NCBI GenBank assembly: GCA_902764705.1
Contig: CACWWZ010000001.1
Coordinates: 174,859 to 238,858 of the forward strand
Length of the DNA: 64,000 bases
Source of the DNA: an uncultured Prevotellaceae bacterium
GTDB lineage: Bacteria; Bacteroidota; Bacteroidia; Bacteroidales; Bacteroidaceae
Reading direction: 5' to 3'
The notes under the pieces were generated by a model. The model made no database searches and was not told the origin of the DNA. It saw only the letters and a list, made by a program, of their open reading frames with translations. The position numbers were made by a program, and so were the translations under genes. Shown here one piece after another: positions 56,847 to 64,000 of this stretch (position 1 is its first letter; every line of letters begins with the position of its first letter).

Positions 56847-59234
56847 CTAGAACTCAACTATCACTTTTCCGTTAATTTGTCTGCCAGTGAGGTAGTTAGG
56901 AACGGCATACTGCTTGTTTGTAACGTCGGTCACCCAATAGTAGCTGTTGACATTGCTGATACCGAAAATGTTAAGGCCGTCAAGTCCGAGCCAGATGTGT
57001 GGCTTTTTGAATGAAGATTTTTCATCAGGATGTCCTACGAGCATGTAGCTCAGACCAATATCGGCACGTTTGTAGGCTGGAGCCCGGAACTGCTGATATT
57101 CGAGCCCGCGGTGAGGTGCACCGAAAGGCAGTCCGTCGGCAAAAGCCAGTTTCAGGGTCATTTTCCACCGTTCCGTTCCTGGGAAATAGTCGGTAAAGTG
57201 GAAATTGACTCCCCAGCGTTGGTCTGTGGGCATAGGCAGGCTGATGCCGTTAATTTTCTGGCGGGCCGACATGAGGCTGAAAGTCAGCCAGGAGTCGGTT
57301 CCCGGAACAAATTCTCCAAAAAGTTTCAGATCGAGGCCGAAGACATGGCCTGTAGCTATGTTTTCGCCATAGTAGACAACCTTCATATTCTGTACGTTAT
57401 ACGGAATGAGGTTGTCCATTAGTTTGAAATAGGTTTCTGCCGAGAAGCGGAAAGGACGATTGGCCATTCGGAACTTATAGTCGAAAGCTCCGACGATTTG
57501 TATGCTCTGCTGACTTTTGATTTTCTCGTTCAGTTTGACAATTGTTTGTCCATTGCTGGTGATGGTGTCACGAAACTCTTTGTAGAAGGGCGCCTGATAA
57601 TAGAGTCCTGCGGCCAGTCGGAAGGTGATATCCTGATTCCAGGAAGGTATCAGCGCCAGCGAAACTCGCGGTGACACGATGGTCTCCTTGTTGTAACTCC
57701 AATTGGCCATACGCAGACCGTAGTTCAGTGTCCACAGGGTGGGCTGCTGTTCTTCGCTGCCGCCGGTCTGCCACCGGTAGGTGTCTTGGATATAGGCTTC
57801 TATTCGTTGTGAAGAAATCTCATTTTTCGAACGTAGTGAATAAATGAGGTCCAGTCGGTCGGCGCTATGGGGAATGGAATAGCCGCTGGAGTCACGCATC
57901 TCGTACTCACGGGCGTTTTCCTCAATCTTTTCCCATTTCATGGTTACACCGGTCTCCCAGTCGTGGCGGGCGGTTTTGTGGTTCAGCATCAGTTTCACGC
58001 TGGCCACATTGGCTGTCAGGTAGTTACGGGCATGTTCCATATAGGTGCCCACACCCAGCTGCTCCTGCGTCTGCGCATCGTCCAGCCAATACTGTCCCAT
58101 AATATCGTAAGTCTCTTGTTCCTTCGTGTGGAAAGCCGATCCCAACAGACTCACCCTTGTGTTTTTGGTGAAGTGACGCTGCAGGCGCAGCGTACCGAAC
58201 AAGGTACGGAAAATATCCTTCTCCTCTCCGTCGAAATAGACCTTAAACGACTTCACGTTCTGCATGGTACCAAAAGAAGTCTCACGGTCTGAGGGAGTGA
58301 AATTATAGTGATTCTCCGAGATGTTCCCGATAAAGTCGACGCTCCAGCGTTCGTTGGGTTGATAGGTGATGTAGGTTTGGTAGTCCAGAAAGTTAGGCTT
58401 GTATTCACCTTTTGTTTCCAACGAGCCCAGCAGATAACGGTTTGTCTTATAGCGTATGCCATGACTCATGGAGAATTTCTTGTTGCCGTAACCAACGAAT
58501 GCTGATCCGCCAAGTAGCGAAGCCTGCAGGTTACCCTCCCAGTGAGTGGGACGCCGATACTGAATGTCGAGTGCGCTGGACATCTTGTCACCATATTTGG
58601 CCTCAAAGCCACCCGACGAGAAGGCAACCTTCTCGACCATGTCAGAATTGATGACCGACAGACCTTCTTGTTGTCCGCTTCGGATGAGCAGTGGACGATA
58701 GACCTCCACATTATTTATATATACAGAGTTCTCGTCAAACGAACCGCCGCGAACATTATACTGGCTGCTTAGTTCGTTGTGACTGCTGACGCCAGCCTGC
58801 TGCTGTACCAGTTCTTCGACGGCATTACCGCTGGTCGTCGGTGTCACCCGTAAGTCCTTGGTATCCAGTTCGGCTGTCGCTGTGGTCTGTCGACGACGTT
58901 CCGTAATCACCACCTCGTCCAACTCTTTCATTGGGTGCAGGGTAATCTGCAGTTTCTGATTGCCTTTCGGTTTGCGGAGTACGCGGGTCCTAGTTTGGTA
59001 ACCCACCATCGAGAACTTCACCACCACCGAATCTGCGGAATGCAATTTCAACGAGAATTCACCTTTCAGATTAGCCATTGTGACAGCGCCCTGATCCAGA
59101 CACGATATGGTGGCCAGTTCAATGGCGTTGCCCTCCTCATCGGAAACTTTTCCGCTGAGGGTAAACTGCTGTGCTGCTGCCGTCAGAACAGACAACAGGA
59201 ACATGAATGACAATATGCTTCTTTTGAAGTCCAT
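56847..59234 (-). CDS. TonB-dependent receptor with N-terminal carboxypeptidase-regulatory-like domain
   Basis: The 795-residue outer-membrane protein has a signal peptide (to about AAAQQ, residue 22) and a regulatory-like domain (FTLSGKVSDEEGNAIELATI, to about 105). A plug with VVITERR and YNVRGGSFDENSVYINNVEV follows, then a beta-barrel ending in a C-terminal Phe. No SusD-type partner is adjacent, so the substrate is open; uptake of iron, cobalamin or an oligomer is possible. It is downstream of the DEAD-box gene by 40 bases. Confidence 0.9.
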   Translation of the reverse strand: MDFKRSILSFMFLLSVLTAAAQQFTLSGKVSDEEGNAIELATISCLDQGAVTMANLKGEFSLKLHSADSVVVKFSMVGYQTRTRVLRKPKGNQKLQITLHPMKELDEVVITERRRQTTATAELDTKDLRVTPTTSGNAVEELVQQQAGVSSHNELSSQYNVRGGSFDENSVYINNVEVYRPLLIRSGQQEGLSVINSDMVEKVAFSSGGFEAKYGDKMSSALDIQYRRPTHWEGNLQASLLGGSAFVGYGNKKFSMSHGIRYKTNRYLLGSLETKGEYKPNFLDYQTYITYQPNERWSVDFIGNISENHYNFTPSDRETSFGTMQNVKSFKVYFDGEEKDIFRTLFGTLRLQRHFTKNTRVSLLGSAFHTKEQETYDIMGQYWLDDAQTQEQLGVGTYMEHARNYLTANVASVKLMLNHKTARHDWETGVTMKWEKIEENAREYEMRDSSGYSIPHSADRLDLIYSLRSKNEISSQRIEAYIQDTYRWQTGGSEEQQPTLWTLNYGLRMANWSYNKETIVSPRVSLALIPSWNQDITFRLAAGLYYQAPFYKEFRDTITSNGQTIVKLNEKIKSQQSIQIVGAFDYKFRMANRPFRFSAETYFKLMDNLIPYNVQNMKVVYYGENIATGHVFGLDLKLFGEFVPGTDSWLTFSLMSARQKINGISLPMPTDQRWGVNFHFTDYFPGTERWKMTLKLAFADGLPFGAPHRGLEYQQFRAPAYKRADIGLSYMLVGHPDEKSSFKKPHIWLGLDGLNIFGISNVNSYYWVTDVTNKQYAVPNYLTGRQINGKVIVEF

Positions 59235-59274
59235 CGTTATAATAACGACTTTTTTGGTTTCTTATTGCATATTC

Positions 59275-60549
59275 TCAAGAATTAGATGGCTTCTTTTTGT
59301 GATTATGGTGGTGATTTCTTTGTCCTTTTCCCTTACTGTTGCGACTGTTGCGACTCCGTCCCCCGCGTCCCCTCGACGATTTACGAGGTGCAGTAGTCTT
59401 GTATTCAGGACCTTCGCCGAGACCCTCGGGTAGGGGATTCTTCTGAATCTCCCTTTCCAGGAACCGTTCAATATCGCCGAAGTAACGCATATCGCTGTCC
59501 GATATGAGGGTGATGGCTACGCCGTCGCGCTGGGCACGGGCCGTACGACCGATGCGGTGTACATAATCCTCTGCGTCACGCGGTACGTCGTAGTTGATGA
59601 CACACAGAATATCGTCAATATCTATGCCTCGTGCCACAATGTCTGTTGCTACCAGCACGCTCACTTGTCCGGCCTTGAAACGATACATCACATCGTCGCG
59701 CTCTGCTTGTGACAGGTCGGAATGCATGGCGGCACAGTTAATCTTCATGTGCTTCAGTTCGCGGGTAATGTCCTTCACTTTGTCCTTTTTGCCCGAGAAG
59801 ATGATGACACGCTCCAGTTCACCGGCTTTGAACAGTGAGCGGATGATGCCCAACTTCTGCGGTTCGTAACAGACATAGGCCGACTGCTGAATTTTCTCAG
59901 CAGGTTTTGATACGGCAATCTTTACCTCTACAGGGTTGGTGAGCAGTGTACGGGCCAGTTGCTGAATCTTTTGTGGCATCGTGGCCGAGAACATGATGGT
60001 CTGATGTGCTTTAGGCAACAGTTTGGCTATCGACAGGATATCATCTGAGAAACCCATGTCGAGCATCCGGTCTGCCTCGTCGAGCACAAAAAAACTCAGT
60101 CGGCTGAGGTCCAGATGGCCCATGCGGATATGTGAGAGCAGTCGGCCAGGGGTGGCGATGATGACGTCAGCACCCATCTTGAGCCCCTTTGTCTCTACGT
60201 CAAAGCGACTGCCGTCGTTTCCTCCGTAGACCGCCACGCTGCTGATACCGTCCAAATAGTAACCAAAACCTTGCATCGCCTGGTCGATTTGTTGTGCCAG
60301 TTCACGGGTTGGAGCCATCACGATACAGTTGACAGCATCTTTCGGATAGCCTCCGTCGTCGAGCATACTCAGTATTGGCAGCAGATAGGCGGCAGTCTTT
60401 CCTGTTCCCGTCTGTGCAATACCAATGAGGTCGCGCTCGTCTAAAATCTCTGGGATGCACTTTTCTTGAATGGGAGTCATCTCCTCAAAATGCATGTCGT
60501 AGAGTGCATCCAGTATATTGTCGTTTAAATATGTTTCTTCAAAAGTCAC
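59275..60549 (-). CDS. DEAD-box RNA helicase (RhlE-like)
   Basis: The 424-residue protein has all DEAD-box motifs: Q-motif near TPIQEKCIPEI, Walker A AQTGTGKT, PTRELAQQ, DEAD in VLDEADRMLDMGF, SAT (FSATMP), VATDIVARGIDI and HRIGRTARA. A basic Arg/Gly/Asn/Lys-rich tail (about 385-424) should bind RNA. It acts in ribosome assembly or RNA turnover. It is encoded 35 bases downstream of lptF/G, across a heptad array. Confidence 0.92.
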   Translation of the reverse strand: MTFEETYLNDNILDALYDMHFEEMTPIQEKCIPEILDERDLIGIAQTGTGKTAAYLLPILSMLDDGGYPKDAVNCIVMAPTRELAQQIDQAMQGFGYYLDGISSVAVYGGNDGSRFDVETKGLKMGADVIIATPGRLLSHIRMGHLDLSRLSFFVLDEADRMLDMGFSDDILSIAKLLPKAHQTIMFSATMPQKIQQLARTLLTNPVEVKIAVSKPAEKIQQSAYVCYEPQKLGIIRSLFKAGELERVIIFSGKKDKVKDITRELKHMKINCAAMHSDLSQAERDDVMYRFKAGQVSVLVATDIVARGIDIDDILCVINYDVPRDAEDYVHRIGRTARAQRDGVAITLISDSDMRYFGDIERFLEREIQKNPLPEGLGEGPEYKTTAPRKSSRGRGGRSRNSRNSKGKGQRNHHHNHKKKPSNS

Positions 60550-60554
60550 TTTTT

Positions 60555-60589
60555 ACTCTTAGCTCTTAATTCTTAACTCTTAATTTAAT
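60555..60589 (-). repeat. Five heptads between lptF/G and the DEAD-box gene
   Basis: ACTCTTA, GCTCTTA, ATTCTTA, ACTCTTA, ATTTAAT run in register and cover the permease stop codon. Confidence 0.85.
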
Positions 60590-61784
60590 TCGGTGCTTGC
60601 CTATAGCAGAAATAGGCGATAATAGCATATAATATGTTTGGAATCCAGGCTGCCAGCATCGGTGGTGTGCCCGCATTGATGGCAAATGTGGCGCTGATGG
60701 TCTGCAGCAGGATATAGGTAAACGATAGGGCCAGTCCGATACCCAGATAGAGTCCCATACCTCCTTTACGTTTGCGCGACGACAGCGAGACACCGATAAT
60801 GGTCAGGATGAAGGAAGCGAACGATGATGCTATTCGCTTGTGATATTCCACCTCGTACTGTACCACGTTCGACAGACCGCGCTCCTGCTGTTTCGAGATG
60901 TATCGTTTCAGTTCCGGCGAGGTGAATGTCTCCTGCTGTCCGGAAGAGAATACAAGGTCGATGGGCTCCATTTGGATGAGGGTGTCAATCTCGTTGCCGC
61001 TGGTAATCTGTTCGCGCATTCCCTTCAGCGTACGGATTTTGTAGTTGCGGGCCTTCCAGTGGTAACGTTCCTCAGCAATGGTATCGTATTGAATGACGGT
61101 AGCATTCATCTGACTCACCATTTTTTTGTTCTCAAATTTGTACAGCGCAAAGCCATAGCCCGTTTTGCGGATATCGTCGTACTGCGACATGTATGCCACC
61201 ACGCCTTTATCCACCATCAACTGGATATTCGATGCCGATGTGTTCTTCTTGTTGTTCTTGTAGAGCGACTCGAAATCGTGACGCACGACGGTGCCTCGCG
61301 GGATGATATAGGCGCCCAGAAAGAAATTCAGTGTGGCGATGAGTGCTGCCGAGATGATATAAGGGCGCAGCAACCGCTTGAAACTCATGCCGCATGCCAG
61401 CATAGCGATAATCTCAGAATTTCCAGCCAGTTTGGATGTGAAGAAGATGACGGCAATAAATACGAACAGCGGTGAGAATAGATTGGCGAAATAGGGTACG
61501 AAATTGGCGTAGTAGTCAAAGACGATAGCCCTTAGCGGCGCATGATAGTTGGTGAATTTCGCCAGGTTCTCGTTGACGTCGAAGACAATTGAAATGGAGA
61601 TAATCAGCAGGATGGAGTAGATGTATGTTCCGATGAACTTCTTGATGATGTACCAGTCCATTCGCTTCAGGAAACGGAAGACATTTAGCTTCTTCATCCA
61701 CGCCAGCTTGTGCCAGGGGATTTTCCGCCACAGTCGTCGCACCGTCCATTGCCAGTGTCTCAGGTCCTTCTTCTTTATTTTCAT
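60585..61784 (-). CDS. LptF/LptG-family permease (YjgP/YjgQ)
   Basis: The 399-residue protein has membrane segments near the N-terminus (MDWYIIKKFIGTYIYSILLI, then VPYFANLFSPLFVFIAVIFF) and three at the C-terminus, around a periplasmic beta-rich domain. These permeases work with LptB to extract lipopolysaccharide from the inner membrane. It overlaps tgt by four bases. Confidence 0.88.
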   Translation of the reverse strand: MKIKKKDLRHWQWTVRRLWRKIPWHKLAWMKKLNVFRFLKRMDWYIIKKFIGTYIYSILLIISISIVFDVNENLAKFTNYHAPLRAIVFDYYANFVPYFANLFSPLFVFIAVIFFTSKLAGNSEIIAMLACGMSFKRLLRPYIISAALIATLNFFLGAYIIPRGTVVRHDFESLYKNNKKNTSASNIQLMVDKGVVAYMSQYDDIRKTGYGFALYKFENKKMVSQMNATVIQYDTIAEERYHWKARNYKIRTLKGMREQITSGNEIDTLIQMEPIDLVFSSGQQETFTSPELKRYISKQQERGLSNVVQYEVEYHKRIASSFASFILTIIGVSLSSRKRKGGMGLYLGIGLALSFTYILLQTISATFAINAGTPPMLAAWIPNILYAIIAYFCYRQAPN

Positions 61785-62923
61785 CTTCTGCGTCCTAAAT
61801 TGTCAATAACAGAGCGTTTCCATTGTGTGAAGTCGCCTTGCTCAATATGCTGACGGGCATCGGTGACCAGTCGCAGATAAAAAGCCAGATTGTGTATCGA
61901 GGCAATCTGCAGGGCCAGCAGTTCCTGAGCCTTGAACAGGTGGTGAAGATATGCTTTCGTGTGAATGCGGTCGATGTCGCAGCCATCGGGGTCGATGGGC
62001 GAGAAGTCATCCTCCCACTTCTTGTTACGCATATTCATCGTACCTTCATAGGTGAACAGCATGGCGTTGCGACCATTACGGGTGGGCATCACGCAGTCGA
62101 ACATGTCGACGCCGCGTTCAATGGCTTCAAGGATGTTCTGCGGCGTACCGACGCCCATCAAGTAGCGGGGACGGTCCTTAGGCAGAATGTCGTTCACTAC
62201 CTCAATCATCTCGTACATCACCTCAGTTGGTTCACCAACGGCCAGTCCGCCAATCGAGGCTCCACCGCCGTCGTTCAACTTGCCTAATGTGTCTACGACG
62301 TGTTTGGCGGCATCCTGACGCAGGTCTTTATAAGTACAGCCCTGCACAATCGGGAAGAGAGTCTGGTTGTGACCGTACAAAGGCTCTGTCTCGTTGAATC
62401 GTTTCACACAGCGTTCCAGCCAGCGCTGGGTCAGCCGCAGGGAGTTTTTTGCATACTGGTAATCGCTCTGACCAGGGGGGCACTCGTCGAAGGCCATCAT
62501 GATGTCGGCACCAATCACACGCTCGGTATCCATTACGTTCTCGGGGGTGAAGAAATGCTTCGAACCGTCGATGTGACTGCGGAACTCACATCCCTCCTCC
62601 TTCAACTTACGGATACCCGTCAGCGAAAAGACCTGAAAACCGCCTGAGTCTGTCAGAATGGGACGATCCCAAGTGTTGAACTTGTGCAGACCGCCCGCCT
62701 TGCGCAGAATTTCCAGACCCGGTCGCAGGTAGAGGTGATAGGTGTTTCCTAAGATAATCTGTGCCTTCACCTGTTCGCGCAACTCCGAAAAATGAACGCC
62801 TTTCACACTCCCCACTGTGCCTACAGGCATGAAGATGGGCGTCTTAATGGGGCCGTGATCGGTCTGAATCAGTCCGGAACGGGCGCTGCTGTACGGGTCG
62901 TTATGTTGTACTTCGAACTTCAA
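61781..62923 (-). CDS. tgt: Queuine tRNA-ribosyltransferase, TTG start
   Basis: The 380-residue enzyme has FEVQHNDPYSSARSGLIQTD at the N-terminus, PIFMPVGTVGSVKGV, the catalytic LTDSGGFQVFSL (Asp nucleophile region), MAFDECPP and GGLAVGEP. It exchanges guanine at position 34 of tRNA for a queuosine precursor. The only start preceding the conserved KFEVQ is TTG 62923, which touches the heptad array. The usual CxCxxC zinc ligands are not evident; the region reads GCDIDRIHTKAYLHHLF. Confidence 0.9.
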   Translation of the reverse strand: MKFEVQHNDPYSSARSGLIQTDHGPIKTPIFMPVGTVGSVKGVHFSELREQVKAQIILGNTYHLYLRPGLEILRKAGGLHKFNTWDRPILTDSGGFQVFSLTGIRKLKEEGCEFRSHIDGSKHFFTPENVMDTERVIGADIMMAFDECPPGQSDYQYAKNSLRLTQRWLERCVKRFNETEPLYGHNQTLFPIVQGCTYKDLRQDAAKHVVDTLGKLNDGGGASIGGLAVGEPTEVMYEMIEVVNDILPKDRPRYLMGVGTPQNILEAIERGVDMFDCVMPTRNGRNAMLFTYEGTMNMRNKKWEDDFSPIDPDGCDIDRIHTKAYLHHLFKAQELLALQIASIHNLAFYLRLVTDARQHIEQGDFTQWKRSVIDNLGRRR

Positions 62924-62977
62924 CTCTAATCTCTAAACTCTAATCTTTCAACTCTAAACTCTCAACTCTCAACTTTC
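62922..62977 (-). repeat. Eight heptads spanning the tgt start and lon stop
   Basis: AACTCTA, ATCTCTA, AACTCTA, ATCTTTC, AACTCTA, AACTCTC, AACTCTC, AACTTTC run in register for 56 bases. The array reaches from the TTG start of tgt, across the gap, to the last codons of lon (VES and stop). It is the longest array in the window. Confidence 0.92.
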
Positions 62978-64000
62978 TTCTCGTCTTTCTCGTCGGGAAT
63001 CTCGAAATTCAGCGGATTGTCCACAATTTCGTCCGTCAGGGCGAACTTCCATACGTCCTGCACGTTCTCCACATAGTGGAAACGCACACCCTTCAGGTAC
63101 ATCTCGGGAATCTCGTTGATGTCCTTCTCGTTCTCCTGGCACATCACGATATCGGTGATGCCGGCACGCTTGGCAGCCAGAATCTTCTCCTTGATGCCAC
63201 CTACGGGCAACACTTTTCCGCGCAGCGTAATCTCACCGGTCATTGCCGTGTTCTTTCGAACCTTACGCTGTGTCAGTGCAGAAGCAATCGAAGTGGCAAT
63301 AGTGATACCTGCCGACGGACCGTCCTTGGGTGTAGCGCCCTCGGGAACGTGGATATGGATGTTCCAATGGTCGAAGATGCGATAATCGATGCCCAGCACG
63401 TCGACGTGGGCCTTGACATATTCCAGTGCGATGACGGCACTCTCCTTCATCACGTCGCCCAGGTTACCCGTCAGCGTCAGCTTACCGGCTTTACCTTTAC
63501 TCAGTGACGTCTCGATGAAGAGAATTTCACCGCCAACATTGGTCCAAGCCAGACCGGTAACGACACCTGCATAGCTGTTGCCCTGATAGATGTCGCGGTA
63601 GAAAGGCGGCTTGCCCAGCAAGTCCTCAATCTCTGTCGGCGTAATCTTCTCGTAGGGCAGCTCGCCGCTTTCGGCTTTCTTGAAGGCCAGTTTACGCAGG
63701 GCTTTGTTTACCTGTTTCTCCAACTGGCGCACACCGCTCTCACGGGTATACTGCTCGATGATTTTCTCGATGGCCGCCTTGTTGAAGGTCAGACGTTTGT
63801 CGTTCAGACCAGTGTTCTCCTTCTCCTTGGGTACGAGGTGGCGCTTGGCAATCTCGTACTTCTCCTCAGTGATATATCCGCTGACCTCGATAATTTCCAT
63901 ACGGTCGAGCAACGGACGGGGAATGGTGCCTAGATTGTTGGCGGTGGCGATGAACATGACCTTCGACAGGTCGTAGTCCACATCCAGATAGTTGTCGTGG
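62962..64000 (-). CDS. lon: ATP-dependent Lon protease (N-terminal part outside window)
   Basis: The frame is open to base 64000 ([20 protein letters not shown] at the window edge), so only the C-terminal 345 residues are visible. They cover the end of the AAA module ([20 protein letters not shown]) and the protease domain, with the catalytic Ser in KDGPSAGIT and Lys in [15 protein letters not shown]. Lon degrades misfolded and regulatory proteins. Its last codons are encoded by the heptad array. Confidence 0.95.
   Translation of the reverse strand, partial: HDNYLDVDYDLSKVMFIATANNLGTIPRPLLDRMEIIEVSGYITEEKYEIAKRHLVPKEKENTGLNDKRLTFNKAAIEKIIEQYTRESGVRQLEKQVNKALRKLAFKKAESGELPYEKITPTEIEDLLGKPPFYRDIYQGNSYAGVVTGLAWTNVGGEILFIETSLSKGKAGKLTLTGNLGDVMKESAVIALEYVKAHVDVLGIDYRIFDHWNIHIHVPEGATPKDGPSAGITIATSIASALTQRKVRKNTAMTGEITLRGKVLPVGGIKEKILAAKRAGITDIVMCQENEKDINEIPEMYLKGVRFHYVENVQDVWKFALTDEIVDNPLNFEIPDEKDEKKVES

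Noticed and set aside
56847-59234. Polysaccharide-utilisation locus (SusC)
   Set aside because: No SusD-like or glycoside hydrolase gene is adjacent, so the receptor is left as a generic TonB-dependent transporter.
10631-62977. CRISPR array
   Set aside because: The tandem repeats have 7-9 base units without spacers, and no cas gene is present.
1-64000. tRNA or rRNA genes
   Set aside because: No cloverleaf-like or rRNA-like sequence was recognised in the intergenic regions, which are mostly short and AT-rich.

Overview
The window looks like chromosomal DNA from a Bacteroidales bacterium, most likely a Prevotellaceae (Prevotella/Segatella-like) gut or rumen organism; the species cannot be fixed from sequence alone. 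The case rests on many TTTG-N19..21-TAnnTTTG promoters (the Bacteroidetes type), near-absence of Shine-Dalgarno dependence, DUF4270, LruC and DUF4248 proteins, a 30-aa smalltalk protein, a TonB receptor, and a methylmalonyl-CoA decarboxylase operon. No rRNA or tRNA gene was seen.

Layout. 2-2780 (+): the tail of a polysaccharide locus (acyltransferase cut by the window edge, SGNH hydrolase, GT4). 2781-16593: an accessory block with two convergent hipBA modules, a frameshifted small HTH gene, the GC-richer VapE / DUF4248 / HU / smalltalk / amidase cassette, a RelE-like toxin with an internal deletion next to an intact antitoxin, a tripartite hipBST-type module whose last gene overlaps an acyltransferase, a DUF4143 ATPase and another acyltransferase. 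16610-38178: a large capsule/exopolysaccharide locus, nearly all on the minus strand. It runs from a receiver-only response regulator and a phosphoglycosyltransferase through export (TolC-like, Wzc-like), Wzy, five glycosyltransferases, acyltransferases and Wzx to a GNAT-like protein and a beta-propeller protein. Inside it, on the opposite strand with its own promoter, sits an ACP-KASIII-SDR-SDR-KASIII cassette.

38366-45035: xylulokinase, ptb-buk, and GDP-fucose synthesis (manC, gmd, fcl), which can feed the fucosyltransferase-like gene of the capsule locus. 45193-64000: housekeeping genes: UvrD/PcrA helicase, a DUF4270 lipoprotein with a glycogen-synthase-like protein, panC-panD, the mce/mmdA/biotin-carrier operon, a LruC lipoprotein, a TonB receptor, a DEAD-box helicase, an LptF/G permease, tgt and the 3' part of lon.

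The least expected structure is a dispersed family of degenerate 7-bp tandem repeats. They lie between genes, over start and stop codons, and inside several coding sequences (two glycosyltransferases, an acyltransferase, butyrate kinase). With an 8-bp repeat in a signal peptide they suggest slippage-driven variation of surface polysaccharide genes. The most interesting candidate system is the ACP/KASIII/SDR cassette, which I infer makes a dedicated short acyl group for decorating the capsule.
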